A stretch of DNA of 34,960 nt from Rhodospirillales bacterium (GCA_025359905.1 JANYDF010000032.1:1-34960), one strand, 5' to 3'; numbered from the stretch's first letter, positions 8,357 through 16,635 are shown. Made by a program: numbers and translations. Notes: generated by a model from the letters alone, not told the origin.

Positions 8357-9109
8357 ATGATCGTTCTGATCACCGGGGCGACCGCCGGATTCGGCGAAGC
8401 GATGGCGCGGCGTTACGTGCTGGAAGGCCACAAGGTCATCGCCACCGGCCGCCGCGCCGAACGGCTGGCGGCGCTGCAATCCGAACTCGGCGCTGACAAG
8501 GTGCTGACCGTGCAGCTCGATGTGCGCGACCGCGCCGCCGTCTCCGCCGCCATCGCTGGGCTGCCCGCCGGATGGCAGGAGATCGACGTGCTGGTGAACA
8601 ACGCGGGCCTGGCTCTCGGCCTCGATCTGGCGCCGTCGGCCGATCTGGATGCCTGGGACACCATGGTCGACACCAACAATAAGGGCTTGCTGTACATGAC
8701 CCGCGCCGTGCTGCCCGGCATGGTGGCGCGCGACCGGGGGCACGTGGTCAACATGGGCTCGGCGGCGGGCAACTGGCCATATCCGGGCGGCAACGTGTAC
8801 GGTGCCACCAAGGCGTTCGTGCGCCAGTTCTCGCTGAACCTGCGCGCCGACCTGACCGGAACGCGGGTGCGCGTGACCGATGTCGAGCCGGGGCTGGTCG
8901 GCGGCACCGAATTTTCCGTGGTGCGTTTCGCGGGCGACAGCGGCCGCGCGGCGGGCATGTATCAGGGCACCGAGCCGCTGTTGCCGGAAGATGTGGCAGA
9001 GACGGTGTACTGGGTCACCACCCTGCCCGCCCGGGTCAACATCAACACGCTGGAATTGATGCCGGTGTTCCAGAGCTTCTCGCGGCTCTCGGTGCATAAG
9101 CCAGCCTGA
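8357..9109 (+). CDS. ydfG: YdfG-type short-chain dehydrogenase (3-hydroxy acid / malonic semialdehyde)
   Basis: NADP-dependent SDR of 250 residues, very close in sequence to E. coli YdfG, which oxidises L-allo-threonine and 3-hydroxy acids and reduces malonic semialdehyde. Visible: Rossmann motif TGATAGFGEA (residues 6-15), GRR after the second strand (NADP preference), NNAGLALG, the serine region NMGSAAGNWPY, and the YGATK catalytic Tyr/Lys pair. The C-terminal NINTLELMPVFQS is also shared. The ATG at 8357 is preceded by GAGAGGG; an earlier in-frame start at 8285 would reach into the 6S promoter. An 8-bp hairpin (8316-8334) lies in its leader. It converges on zapA, with stop codons three bases apart. 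Confidence 0.93.
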   Translation: MIVLITGATAGFGEAMARRYVLEGHKVIATGRRAERLAALQSELGADKVLTVQLDVRDRAAVSAAIAGLPAGWQEIDVLVNNAGLALGLDLAPSADLDAWDTMVDTNNKGLLYMTRAVLPGMVARDRGHVVNMGSAAGNWPYPGGNVYGATKAFVRQFSLNLRADLTGTRVRVTDVEPGLVGGTEFSVVRFAGDSGRAAGMYQGTEPLLPEDVAETVYWVTTLPARVNINTLELMPVFQSFSRLSVHKPA

Positions 9110-9112
9110 CGT

Positions 9113-9481
9113 TCAGCTGTGCTCCAGGTTGGCCGCGATCTGTTCGGCACGGCCAACCATGCGGTTCAGTTTGCGCGCCAACTCGGCCTGCGATTTGCCG
9201 GCCGGCTTGGTGTCAGACTTGGCGTTGTTCGCAGCCAGCGCACGCAGATTGCCCATTTCGATCCGCATATCATGCAGTTCGTCGGCCATCAGCAAGGCCG
9301 ACAGCACCAGCAGGCGGGATTCCCCGGTGTTGCCGCCAATCGCCTTGATGCTGTCGATGCGGTTTTCCACCTCAGTGGCCATCGCCAGCAGATGCGGCTC
9401 CTGGCCGTCCTCGCAACCGACCGTGTAGGCGTAGCCATTTATTTTGACAGTGACCTGGGCCAAAACCGGCCTCCTCTGCAT
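9113..9481 (-). CDS. zapA: ZapA, cell division FtsZ-ring protein
   Basis: Small protein of 122 residues that crosslinks FtsZ filaments. The N-terminal globular part has AQVTVKINGYAYTVGCEDG followed by LLAMATEVENRIDSIK, and the C-terminal half is helical and coiled-coil-like (LLVLSALLMADELHDM and onwards). It overlaps the upstream small gene by one base (TGATG). In many alphaproteobacteria the 6S RNA follows zapA directly; here a dehydrogenase gene on the other strand sits between them. Confidence 0.92.
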   Translation of the reverse strand: MQRRPVLAQVTVKINGYAYTVGCEDGQEPHLLAMATEVENRIDSIKAIGGNTGESRLLVLSALLMADELHDMRIEMGNLRALAANNAKSDTKPAGKSQAELARKLNRMVGRAEQIAANLEHS

Positions 9482-9666
9482 CAGTCCGTGGCGGCGCCGA
9501 GGGCTGCGCGCAATTGGGTTATCAGGCTATCGAGCCGTGCGGCAATGCGCGCGGCTTCGGCGGTATTGCCGGAGGGGACATGCGGACGGGCCGCCAGGGC
9601 AGCAATACGCTCCAGCGCTGCTTCAAGCCGACTGGCAGCTTCGGCAGGATCGTCGATATCCGCCAA
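9481..9666 (-). CDS. Small coiled-coil protein upstream of zapA
   Basis: Predicted 61-residue acidic, Ala-rich, single amphipathic helix (ASRLEAALERIAALAARP, then ARIAARLDSLITQLRAALG). Heptad-like Leu/Ile spacing suggests a coiled coil. The start is TTG at 9666, preceded by GGGAGG at good spacing. Its stop overlaps the zapA start (TGATG), so the two are coupled. Small coiled-coil proteins (for example DUF4164) are common just before zapA in alphaproteobacteria, which suggests a division-related role, but family assignment is not certain. Confidence 0.7.
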   Translation of the reverse strand: MADIDDPAEAASRLEAALERIAALAARPHVPSGNTAEAARIAARLDSLITQLRAALGAATD

Positions 9667-9729
9667 GCGCGCCTCCCGCCGCTCCGGTAAGCCTAGAGTT
9701 TCAACCAGCCACCGGCTTGAAGGTCAAGT

Positions 9730-10251
9730 ATGTTATCGCGCCCGGCTGTTATTGTGCATGGACTGGACCAGGCGCGCGCCGCGCTGCGGCCGGGCTATCC
9801 GGTAACCCTGCTGTCTGCGGCAGGAGCCGCGCGATACGCCGGTTGTTTGTGGTGGCGCAGCCTGATCGCAGCGGCGCGGGCCGGCTATCCGGCGACTCCG
9901 GCGCTGGATGTGCTGGACTGCGGCACTGCCCCCGGCTGGGCGATGGCGGCGTTGCGGATGGGCCAGCGGATTCTGGTGCTCGACCCGGCCAGCCCGGCTT
10001 TCCCGGCGGTGCGCGCGGCTGGCGCTGGGATTGGCGCGCTGGTGCTGCCCGTGGCACCCAAGGGGCTCGATTTGGCCGAGCGCGGGGCCGCGCGGCGCTT
10101 GGGTGGCTGGCTTGCCAGCACAACCGATGACACGCCCGGCGGCGTGGGCTACCACGGCGCAACCAAAGCCCGGCCACCTTGGAACATTGGGGACAGCCAT
10201 GCGGATCACGCCGCGCGTCAAGACAATCCTGGACTGGTACGAGAGCGATAA
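9730..10251 (+). CDS. Hypothetical protein upstream of the aldolase
   Basis: Up to 173 residues, not recognised. The first ~140 residues look like a real protein, with alternating hydrophobic segments (PAVIVHGLDQARAALRPGYP, LDVLDCGTAPGWAMAALRMG, RILVLDPASPAFPAVRAAGA). The last ~30 residues are low in hydrophobicity. No signal peptide or catalytic motif is evident. The ATG at 9730 has GAAGGT upstream. Its end overlaps the aldolase start by 53 bases, which suggests coupling or that conservation ends before the stop. Confidence 0.6.
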   Translation: MLSRPAVIVHGLDQARAALRPGYPVTLLSAAGAARYAGCLWWRSLIAAARAGYPATPALDVLDCGTAPGWAMAALRMGQRILVLDPASPAFPAVRAAGAGIGALVLPVAPKGLDLAERGAARRLGGWLASTTDDTPGGVGYHGATKARPPWNIGDSHADHAARQDNPGLVRER

Positions 10252-11128
10252 TCCCGGCACCAAGACCAACCTCGCCCGTATTCTGGGCCAGGGTAAACTC
10301 GGCGGCACCGGCAAGCTGGTGATCCTGCCGGTCGATCAGGGCTTCGAGCATGGCCCGGCGCGCAGCTTCGCGCCCAACCCGGCTGCCTACGATCCGCACT
10401 ATCATTTCAAGCTGGCGTTCGACGCCGGACTGTCGGCCTTCGCGGCGCCGCTGGGCATGATCGAAGCAGGTGCGGCCAGCTTCGCCGGGATGGTGCCGAC
10501 CATCCTGAAGATGAACAGCAGCAACAGCCTCGCCACGCTGAAGGACCAGGCGGTTACCGCCAGCATTGCCGACGCGCTGCGGCTGGGCTGCTCGGCCATC
10601 GGCTTCACCATCTATCCGGGCAGCGAATACTGCTTCGACCAGATGGAAGAACTGCGCGAACTGGCCGAGGAAGCCAAAAGCGCCGGCCTCGCCGTGGTGG
10701 TGTGGAGCTATCCGCGCGGCCCGATGCTGGACAAGGCGGGCGAGACCGCCGTGGACGTTTGCGCATACGCGGCGCACATGGCGGCGCTGACCGGCGCGCA
10801 CATCATCAAGGTCAAGCCGCCGACGGCGCATATTGGCCTCGACGCGGCGCGCAAGGCCTATGAAGCCAACCAGATCGACATCTCCAACGCCACGGCGCGC
10901 TTCGCCCATGTGGTGCAGTCCTGCTTCGCCGGGCGCCGCCTCGTGGTGTTCTCGGGCGGCGAGTCGCGCGATCTGGACGGGCTGTACGACGAAGTGCGCG
11001 CCATCCGCGACGGCGGCGGCAGCGGCTGCATCATCGGGCGCAACACGTTCCAGCGCCCGCGTGAGGAAGCACTGGCCATGCTCGCCAAGATCATCGCGAT
11101 CCTGCGCGGCGAAAAGACCGAGGGCTAA
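10199..11128 (+). CDS. Class I fructose-bisphosphate aldolase (DhnA type)
   Basis: Schiff-base aldolase of the DhnA/archaeal-type class I family, 309 residues, cleaving fructose 1,6-bisphosphate to dihydroxyacetone phosphate and glyceraldehyde 3-phosphate. Family features are [13 protein letters not shown] near residue 45, [18 protein letters not shown], the lysine in HIIKVKPPT (probable Schiff-base Lys), and the phosphate loop [10 protein letters not shown] with [12 protein letters not shown]. The ATG at 10199 follows GGGGA. It is five bases before thiE, so the two likely form an operon. Confidence 0.93.
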   Translation: MRITPRVKTILDWYESDNPGTKTNLARILGQGKLGGTGKLVILPVDQGFEHGPARSFAPNPAAYDPHYHFKLAFDAGLSAFAAPLGMIEAGAASFAGMVPTILKMNSSNSLATLKDQAVTASIADALRLGCSAIGFTIYPGSEYCFDQMEELRELAEEAKSAGLAVVVWSYPRGPMLDKAGETAVDVCAYAAHMAALTGAHIIKVKPPTAHIGLDAARKAYEANQIDISNATARFAHVVQSCFAGRRLVVFSGGESRDLDGLYDEVRAIRDGGGSGCIIGRNTFQRPREEALAMLAKIIAILRGEKTEG

Positions 11129-11133
11129 GCGAC

Positions 11134-11766
11134 ATGGACGGGGATCGCTGCCGGCTGTACTTAGTCACCCCGTCCGTGCTCGACCCGGCGGCGTTCGCCG
11201 ATTTGCTGGCGGCGGCGTTGGATGCGGGCGACGTGGCGGCGGTGCAATTGCGGTTGAAGGATATCGAGGAAACCGCGCTACGCCGCGCCATCGACGTGCT
11301 GCGCCCGGTCGTGCAGGCGCGCGATGTGGCGTTCCTGTTGAACGACCGGCCCGATCTGGCGGTGGCGCATGGCTGCGACGGCGCCCATGTCGGCCAAACC
11401 GACACGCCGGCCGGCGTGGCACGCAAAATCCTCGGCGAGCGCATGCTGGGTGTCACCTGCCACAACAGCCGCGATCTGGCGATGACGGCAGGCGACGACG
11501 GGGCCGATTACGTGGCGTTCGGCGCGTTCTTCCCCACCACATCGAAAGACGCATCCACCTGGGCCGAGCCGGAGATTCTGGCTTGGTGGCATGAACTGAT
11601 GGAGCCGCCGTGCGTCGCCATCGGCGGCATCACGGCGGACAACTGCGCGCCGCTGGTGCGGGCGGGCGCCGACTTCCTCGCGGTGATTGGTGCCGTGTGG
11701 AACCACCCGGACGGCCCGGCGGCGGGCGTGCGGGCGATGAACGCGGCCATCGCCGCAGCCGCATAA
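11134..11766 (+). CDS. thiE: Thiamine phosphate synthase
   Basis: TIM-barrel enzyme of 210 residues joining the pyrimidine and thiazole moieties into thiamine phosphate. Recognised by the ordered motifs [60 protein letters not shown] and [11 protein letters not shown]. No other thi gene is adjacent and no TPP riboswitch was recognised upstream; it appears to be co-transcribed with the aldolase. Confidence 0.95.
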   Translation: MDGDRCRLYLVTPSVLDPAAFADLLAAALDAGDVAAVQLRLKDIEETALRRAIDVLRPVVQARDVAFLLNDRPDLAVAHGCDGAHVGQTDTPAGVARKILGERMLGVTCHNSRDLAMTAGDDGADYVAFGAFFPTTSKDASTWAEPEILAWWHELMEPPCVAIGGITADNCAPLVRAGADFLAVIGAVWNHPDGPAAGVRAMNAAIAAAA

Positions 11767-11795
11767 GGCGAAATAATTCGGTGAATCGGGGCACG

Positions 11796-11815
11796 CTTGA
11801 GGCAGCCGCCTCAAG
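11796..11815 (+). terminator. Hairpin downstream of thiE
   Basis: Perfect 8-bp stem (CTTGAGGC / GCCTCAAG) with loop AGCC, 30 bp after the thiE stop and followed by CCCGGCTTTT. The short T run makes it a weak intrinsic terminator candidate. The rest of the 175-bp gap up to 11942 holds no recognised riboswitch; I looked for a cobalamin-type leader and saw none. Confidence 0.4.
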
Positions 11816-11941
11816 CCCGGCTTTTGCCGAGGTACCGCCATACGAAGCGGTCATACAGCGCCGGTAGCGCACCCGCGCAACGTCCCCTACTGTTCGTCCA
11901 ACCGCACGATGTAATGAGGCGGCGAACGGGAGGCTGTTCTC

Positions 11942-12577
11942 ATGGCGCGTTCCGAGGAATTGTTCGATGCCATCGTCGATGGCAAAGCGGCGCTCGCACA
12001 ATCATTGGTCGGCGATCTGCTCGCGGCCGGTGCAGCGCCAATGGTAATTATCTCCGATACATTAATCCCGGCGATGGACGAGGTCGGGCAACTCTTTCAG
12101 GATGAAGAATATTTTGTCCCAGAATTGATGATGGCCGGCCGGGCGATGAAGGCGGCGATGGAGCCGTTGCGCCCGCTGATGGTCGCCTCCGGCGCCAAAC
12201 CCGCTGGCGTCGTCGTGGCCGGCACCGTAAAGGGCGACCTGCACGACATTGGTAAGAACCTCGTGCTGTCGATGCTGGAAGGCTCCGGCTTCAAGGTGAT
12301 CGACCTTGGGACGGACGTGCCGCCTGCCAAGTTCGTCGAGGCAATCCGGCTGAACCAGCCCGACATTCTGTGCCTGTCGGCGCTGCTGACGGTCACCATG
12401 CTGGCGATGAAAGCCACCATTGACGCTGTCGTCGCGGCAGGCTTGCGCGACGGCATTAAGATTATGGTGGGCGGCGCGCCGGTGCACGAAAAGTTCGCCA
12501 AGGAGATCGGCGCGGACGGCTTTGGCGTCACGGCGACCGATGCCGTGGCGGTCGCTCGCAGTCTGGTCGCTGCCTAA
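11942..12577 (+). CDS. Corrinoid (B12-binding) protein of a methyltransferase system
   Basis: MtbC/MtaC-type methyl-corrinoid carrier, 211 residues. An N-terminal helical cap domain (residues 1-85, with LIPAMDEVGQLFQDEEYFVPEL) precedes a B12-binding domain. The cobalt-ligand motif DxHxxG is Asp99-x-His101-x-x-Gly104 within GTVKGDLHDIGKN, followed by LSALLTVTM and MVGGAPVHEKFAKEIGADGFG. It carries a methyl group on cobalamin between a substrate:corrinoid methyltransferase and an acceptor methyltransferase. The ATG at 11942 has GGGAGG at 8 bases. Its partner gene starts 27 bp downstream. Confidence 0.92.
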   Translation: MARSEELFDAIVDGKAALAQSLVGDLLAAGAAPMVIISDTLIPAMDEVGQLFQDEEYFVPELMMAGRAMKAAMEPLRPLMVASGAKPAGVVVAGTVKGDLHDIGKNLVLSMLEGSGFKVIDLGTDVPPAKFVEAIRLNQPDILCLSALLTVTMLAMKATIDAVVAAGLRDGIKIMVGGAPVHEKFAKEIGADGFGVTATDAVAVARSLVAA

Positions 12578-12604
12578 GCGGCTGGCCACAAGGGAGCAAG
12601 GCAG

Positions 12605-13903
12605 ATGACCAACCACAAGCCAGCCGGGCCAAAGCCCATCGGGCCGCGCCGCCAGCGGGTGCTGGATGCCATTTCGCACCGCACGCCGGACCAAGTGCCA
12701 GTGGATTTCGGCGGCTCGGCCGTCACCGGCATCCATGTCAGCGTGGTCGCCGCCCTGCGCGACTATTACGGGCTGGAAAAGCGGCTGGTGAAGGTCTGCG
12801 AGCCCTACCAAATGCTCGGTCTGATCGAACCGGACCTGCAGGACGCCATTGGCATCGACGTATCCCCGCTGTTCGGCCGCACCACGATGTTCGGCTTCGA
12901 TAACCACAATTGGCGGCCCTGGCTGTTCAACGGGCTGGAAGTGCTGGTCTCCGGCGACTTCCGCACCACGCTGGACCCGGACACCGGCAGCACGCTGATC
13001 TTTCCGAAAGGCGATACCAGCCTGCGGCCGAGCGGGCGGATGCCGAAGGACGGCTATTTCTTCGACGCCATTATCCGCCAGAAGGGTGAGATCGACTACG
13101 ACCACCTCGATGCCGAGGATAATCTGGAGAGCTACAAGCCGCTCACCGAGGCGCAACTCGACGCCATCGCGGCCGATGTCGCCGCCGCCAATACCGGCGA
13201 GCGTGCGGTGTTCGCCTCGTTGGTCAACACCGCACTCGGCGATATCGCCTTCGTGCCCGGCATCGACCTCGCTGAGCCGCGCGGCGTGCGCGACGTAGCG
13301 GACTGGTACGTGTTGACCAAAGCGCGCCCGGACATCGTGCACCAAATCTATGACCGGCAGGTTGCAGCCGGCATCGAAAATCTGGCGCGCATTCACGCCC
13401 GCGTCGGCGACGCCATCGACGTGCTGTTTATCTGCGGCACCGATTTTGGCACCCAGACCTCGTCGTTCTGTTCGGTGAAAACTTTCGATAGCCTGTGGAA
13501 GCCGCACTACACCGATCTGTGCCGCTGGATTCACGACAACACGACCTGGAAGACCTTCAAGCACTCGTGCGGTGCCTCCGAGCGGTTCTTCGAGTCGATG
13601 ATCGCCGCCGGGATCGATATCATCAATCCGGTGCAATGCTCGGCGGTGGGCATGGACCCGCAGATGTTGAAGAACAAATACAAGGGCCGTTTGGTGTTCT
13701 GGGGCGGCGGCGTCGATACGCAGGAAACCCTGCCATTCGGCACGCCGGAGGCCGTGCGCCAGCAGGTGCTGGAACGCTGCGAAATCTTCTCGCAAGGCGG
13801 CGGCTTCGTGTTCAACGCCATCCACAACGTGCAGGCGATGACGCCGCTGGAGAACGTGGTGGCGATGTTCGACGCGGTGAAGACGTTCAACGGCCGGACC
13901 TGA
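12605..13903 (+). CDS. URO-D family corrinoid methyltransferase
   Basis: Protein of 432 residues of the uroporphyrinogen-decarboxylase-like methyltransferase superfamily, longer than HemE (about 350). N-terminal RVLDAISHRTPDQVPVDFGG is typical. The zinc-ligand motif His320-x-Cys322 (FKHSCGAS) is present. The usual late cysteine is replaced by His406 in FNAIHNVQAMTPLENV, as seen in some relatives. HemE-type function is unlikely because of this motif, the length and the adjacent corrinoid protein. Likely role: demethylation of a methylated substrate onto the corrinoid, or methyl transfer from it; the substrate is unknown. No corrinoid-reactivating ferredoxin (RamA type) is nearby. Confidence 0.85.
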   Translation: MTNHKPAGPKPIGPRRQRVLDAISHRTPDQVPVDFGGSAVTGIHVSVVAALRDYYGLEKRLVKVCEPYQMLGLIEPDLQDAIGIDVSPLFGRTTMFGFDNHNWRPWLFNGLEVLVSGDFRTTLDPDTGSTLIFPKGDTSLRPSGRMPKDGYFFDAIIRQKGEIDYDHLDAEDNLESYKPLTEAQLDAIAADVAAANTGERAVFASLVNTALGDIAFVPGIDLAEPRGVRDVADWYVLTKARPDIVHQIYDRQVAAGIENLARIHARVGDAIDVLFICGTDFGTQTSSFCSVKTFDSLWKPHYTDLCRWIHDNTTWKTFKHSCGASERFFESMIAAGIDIINPVQCSAVGMDPQMLKNKYKGRLVFWGGGVDTQETLPFGTPEAVRQQVLERCEIFSQGGGFVFNAIHNVQAMTPLENVVAMFDAVKTFNGRT

Positions 13904-13940
13904 AAAGGCCCGGCCGTCGCTGCCGGATCAGCCCGGCAGC
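13890..13940. terminator. Paired hairpins between convergent genes
   Basis: Two adjacent perfect 8-bp inverted repeats: 13890-13897 with 13910-13917 (acggccgg / ccggccgt), spanning the methyltransferase stop codon, and 13919-13926 with 13933-13940 (gctgccgg / ccggcagc), spanning the fasciclin stop. There is no T tract, but the position between convergent genes suggests a bidirectional terminator. Confidence 0.4.
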
Positions 13941-14536
13941 AGCACCTTGTCGATCACCTGGATGTCGCCGTTCGACTGCGTCACGTCGTAAGTGGTGATG
14001 TGGGCAGTGCCGCCCTTCGCGTCGGTCACGGTGATGTTGTGCATGCCGTTCATCATCAGCGTCAGCGGCGCACCCGCCACCGTGGTCAGCGTCGCCTTGC
14101 CGCCGCCCTGCATGATCAGCTTCTGCATCGCGGCGAAATCGAGACGGCCCGGCACGACATGGTAGGTCAGCACCTTGGTCAGCGTGGCCTTGTTCTCCGG
14201 CTTCAGCAGCGTGGCGACAGTGCCTGGCGGCAGTGCGTCGAACGCGGCATTGACCGGGGCGAATACGGTGAACGGGCCGGGGCCTTTCAGCGTACCGACA
14301 AGGCCCGCGGCCTTCACGGCGGCGACCAGCGTGGTGTGATCGGCGGAATTGACGGCGTTATCAACGATGTCCTTGCTGGCGAACATCGACTGCCCGCCGA
14401 CCATGACCGGGGCGGCATCGGCCATCGGCATCGCATCGGTCATCGCCATCTTGTCGCCGGATTGCGCCATCCCCTGGCTGCACGCGGCCAGCAGCGCGGC
14501 GGACAGGGCGAGCGGGACATATTTGAGCTTGGTCAT
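13928..14536 (-). CDS. Fasciclin-domain lipoprotein
   Basis: Predicted secreted lipoprotein of 202 residues. A signal sequence (MTKLKYVPLALSAALLAACS) ends in the lipobox LAAC, so the mature protein starts at Cys19. A single FAS1 domain follows (NAVNSADHTTLVAAVKAAGL, PFTVFAPVNAAFDALPPGTV, LTYHVVPGRLD, NGDIQVIDKVLLPG). FAS1 proteins mediate adhesion or surface interactions; the exact role is unknown. The ATG at 14536 was chosen for its AGGA at 8-base spacing and correct signal peptide; upstream in-frame starts would add a non-signal extension. Confidence 0.9.
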   Translation of the reverse strand: MTKLKYVPLALSAALLAACSQGMAQSGDKMAMTDAMPMADAAPVMVGGQSMFASKDIVDNAVNSADHTTLVAAVKAAGLVGTLKGPGPFTVFAPVNAAFDALPPGTVATLLKPENKATLTKVLTYHVVPGRLDFAAMQKLIMQGGGKATLTTVAGAPLTLMMNGMHNITVTDAKGGTAHITTYDVTQSNGDIQVIDKVLLPG

Positions 14537-14641
14537 GCGGCACATCCTGATGAACGGGGGCGCGGGATGCGCCACCTCATTCGTGCCTACTGCGCGCTAG
14601 GCCGGGCGGATGCGGCGGCAACGCATTAACAATCGGCAAGA

Positions 14642-15643
14642 TCAGCCCGGCGGCAGCCACAGCACCTGATCGATGCGATCCGCCCCGGCGGCGATCATCG
14701 CCAGCCGGTCGAAGCCCAGCGCGATGCCGGCGCACGGCGGCAGGCAGCCGACGGCGGCGAGGAAATCCTCGTCCAGCGCCCAATCGTCCGCCCCGTTCAG
14801 CGCATGGCGGCGGGCGCGGTCGGCAAGGAAACGCGCGCGCTGTTCCACCTTGTCGGTGAGTTCGACGAACGCGTTGGCCAGTTCCATGCCGCACACAAAC
14901 AGTTCGAACCGCTCGGCCACGCGCGGATCGGCCGGGTCGCGGCGGGCCAGTGCCGCCTGTGCTGCGGGCCAGTGGGTCAGGAACGTGGGGTACGCGCGGC
15001 CGAGCTTCGGCTCAACCCGCTCCAGCAGCAGCCGGAAGAACAGGTCCTCCCAGGTCTCGCCAATGCGTAGCCGTGCGCCCGCTGCGGCCGCCAGCGCCGC
15101 CGGATCGCCTTCGGTGGCCAGCACGTCCGCCCCCACGTCACGGGCGAAGGCATCGGCCATGGTCAGCGTCTCGGCGCGGCTCAGATCGGTCGCAACGCCC
15201 CGGCACTGCACCACTGGCGGCAGCACCGCGCGCAGCAGCGCCAGCGTCTCGGCGATCAGGTCCGCCATGCCGGCGCCGGGCCGGTACCATTCCAGCATGG
15301 TGAACTCAGGCGCGTGGGTGTCGCTGCCCTCGTTGTTGCGCCACACCCGCGCCAGTTGGAAAATCGGCCCCGCCCCGCCCGCCAGCAACTTCTTCATGGC
15401 GAATTCCGGCGAGGTGTGCAGCCACAGCGGCCAGCGCTCGCCGGTCGGGCTGACCCGTTCGGTGCGGAAAGTGCCGACATGCACCTCTTCGCCGGGCACC
15501 GGCACGGCGTACGGCGTCTCCACTTCCGTGTAGCCACGGGCACGGAAGAACGCCCGCACCGCTTCGGTCAGCCGCGCCCGGCGTTGCAGGAACGGCAGGC
15601 GTGCAGACAGAGAGTCGGGAGTCCAGGCGGCGTGCGGGGTCAT
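14642..15643 (-). CDS. epmA: EpmA, EF-P lysine ligase
   Basis: Truncated class II lysyl-tRNA synthetase paralogue (GenX/PoxA/YjeA) of 333 residues, lacking the N-terminal tRNA-binding OB domain. Motif 2 (IFQLARVWRNNEGSDTHAPE), YTEVETPYAVPVPG and motif 3 (GIALGFDRLAMI) are visible. It attaches a lysine-type residue to a conserved lysine of EF-P. Divergent placement directly beside efp supports this. The ATG at 15643 gives the standard length; the frame stays open upstream, but that part has no family resemblance. The partner epmB (lysine 2,3-aminomutase) is not in the window. Confidence 0.93.
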   Translation of the reverse strand: MTPHAAWTPDSLSARLPFLQRRARLTEAVRAFFRARGYTEVETPYAVPVPGEEVHVGTFRTERVSPTGERWPLWLHTSPEFAMKKLLAGGAGPIFQLARVWRNNEGSDTHAPEFTMLEWYRPGAGMADLIAETLALLRAVLPPVVQCRGVATDLSRAETLTMADAFARDVGADVLATEGDPAALAAAAGARLRIGETWEDLFFRLLLERVEPKLGRAYPTFLTHWPAAQAALARRDPADPRVAERFELFVCGMELANAFVELTDKVEQRARFLADRARRHALNGADDWALDEDFLAAVGCLPPCAGIALGFDRLAMIAAGADRIDQVLWLPPG

Positions 15644-15704
15644 GGGCGGCAGACTACATCCGCCGCCCAATAGTATGGCAGCCCCCGAGATGCTGGCGGC
15701 ATGA

Positions 15705-15890
15705 CACCGAAGCGGAGCAAACTTTCGGCCAGCACCGAAGGATGGCGATAGTGCCAGACAGGCTCCGGTGCGGCTGGCGGAGATCGGCGCCGTCATCGGC
15801 ACGCTGCCGCCCGCGTTGATGCAGCGCGTGTCCCGGGAATTGGCGATTGTGTTGGGAATTGGCGCGGCACCCCGGCCTGCCAGCGCCTGA
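15705..15890 (+). pseudogene. Possible MazF/PemK-like C-terminal remnant
   Basis: In the 350-bp space between epmA and efp, the plus strand is open from 15705 to a TGA at 15888. It encodes a segment containing VRLAEIGAVIGTLPPALMQR and SRELAIVLGIGAAP, which resembles the last ~35 residues of PemK/MazF-type toxins (an Arg-Leu, I-G-x-L, then a helix ending in VLG). There is no good start codon and no upstream toxin core or antitoxin, so at most it is a decayed 3' fragment. Recognition is from memory of the family pattern only. The rest of 15644-15993 shows no gene. Confidence 0.25.
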
Positions 15891-15993
15891 CCTTCGCGAC
15901 ACCCAGCCCCACGCAGCCCCGCGTTTGCCAACCCTTGCCCCCCGCCACACTTCAGTCTAAGCCCCGCCGTCCCCCGCAACCGCGAGAGCGAGA

Positions 15994-16560
15994 ATGAAAC
16001 AGCAGGCGAACCTGATCCGTGCCGGTCAGGTGATCGAGCACGAAGGCAATCGCTGGACGGTGCTGAAACAGCAGATCATCACCCCCGGCAAAGGCGGCGC
16101 GTTTATCCAGGTGGAAATGCGCAACCTGAAAACCGGCAACAAAACCAACGAACGCTGGCGTACCGCCGACACCGTTGAGCGGTTGCAGACCGACAACAAG
16201 GAGTACACCTACTCCTACACCGACGGCGACAATCTGGTTCTGATGGATCCGGAGACGTTCGAGCAGGCGATGGTGCCCGCCGCCCTGCTCGGCGACATGG
16301 CGCCGTTCCTGCAGGACAACATGGTGGTCACCGTCGATCTGGTCGAGAACGATCCGGTTGGCATCCATCTGCCGCCGACCGTGGTGCTGGAAATCGTCGA
16401 GGCCGATCCGGTGGTGAAGGGTCAGACCGCCGCCAGCTCGTATAAGCCGGCCAAGCTGTCCAACGGCGTCAAGACCAGCGTGCCGCCGTTCATCGAAACC
16501 GGCGAGCGCATTGTCGTGCGTACTGAAGACGCGACATACGTCGAGCGCTTCAAGGGCTAA
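15994..16560 (+). CDS. efp: Elongation factor P
   Basis: EF-P of 188 residues with KOW-like N-domain and two OB domains. It binds between the P and E sites and relieves stalling at consecutive prolines. The modification loop is TPGKGGAF with Lys33, matching the lysine modified by EpmA in the bacteria that use that pathway. The C-terminal segment includes VKTSVPPFIETGERIVVRTE. The ATG at 15994 follows GAGAGCGAGA. It is divergent from epmA. Confidence 0.96.
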   Translation: MKQQANLIRAGQVIEHEGNRWTVLKQQIITPGKGGAFIQVEMRNLKTGNKTNERWRTADTVERLQTDNKEYTYSYTDGDNLVLMDPETFEQAMVPAALLGDMAPFLQDNMVVTVDLVENDPVGIHLPPTVVLEIVEADPVVKGQTAASSYKPAKLSNGVKTSVPPFIETGERIVVRTEDATYVERFKG

Positions 16561-16574
16561 TCGGCCCAGACTGA

Positions 16575-16635
16575 TCCGGCGCAAGCCGGACTCCAGGGCC
16601 GCGCTTGCGGCCCTGGTCCCTGGCGCTGGCCAGGG
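16575..16635 (+). terminator. Three consecutive GC-rich hairpins after efp
   Basis: Three perfect tetraloop stems in a row: 16575-16590 (TCCGGC-gcaa-GCCGGA), 16593-16616 (CCAGGGCCGC-gctt-GCGGCCCTGG) and 16618-16635 (CCCTGGC-gctg-GCCAGGG). They start 15 bp after the efp stop and end 25 bp before suhB. Without a T tract they may act as a barrier to 3' exonucleases, or as partial terminators setting efp apart from suhB. Confidence 0.5.

Noticed and set aside
11767-11941. Cobalamin riboswitch ahead of the corrinoid gene
   Set aside because: No B12-box-like sequence or matching fold recognised; only a simple hairpin was seen.
12062-13825. 587-codon minus-strand frame
   Set aside because: Antisense shadow of the corrinoid protein and URO-D methyltransferase genes, whose family motifs are on the plus strand.
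12605-13903. HemE (uroporphyrinogen decarboxylase)
   Set aside because: The protein is about 80 residues too long, has the HxC zinc motif of methyltransferases, and is paired with a corrinoid protein.
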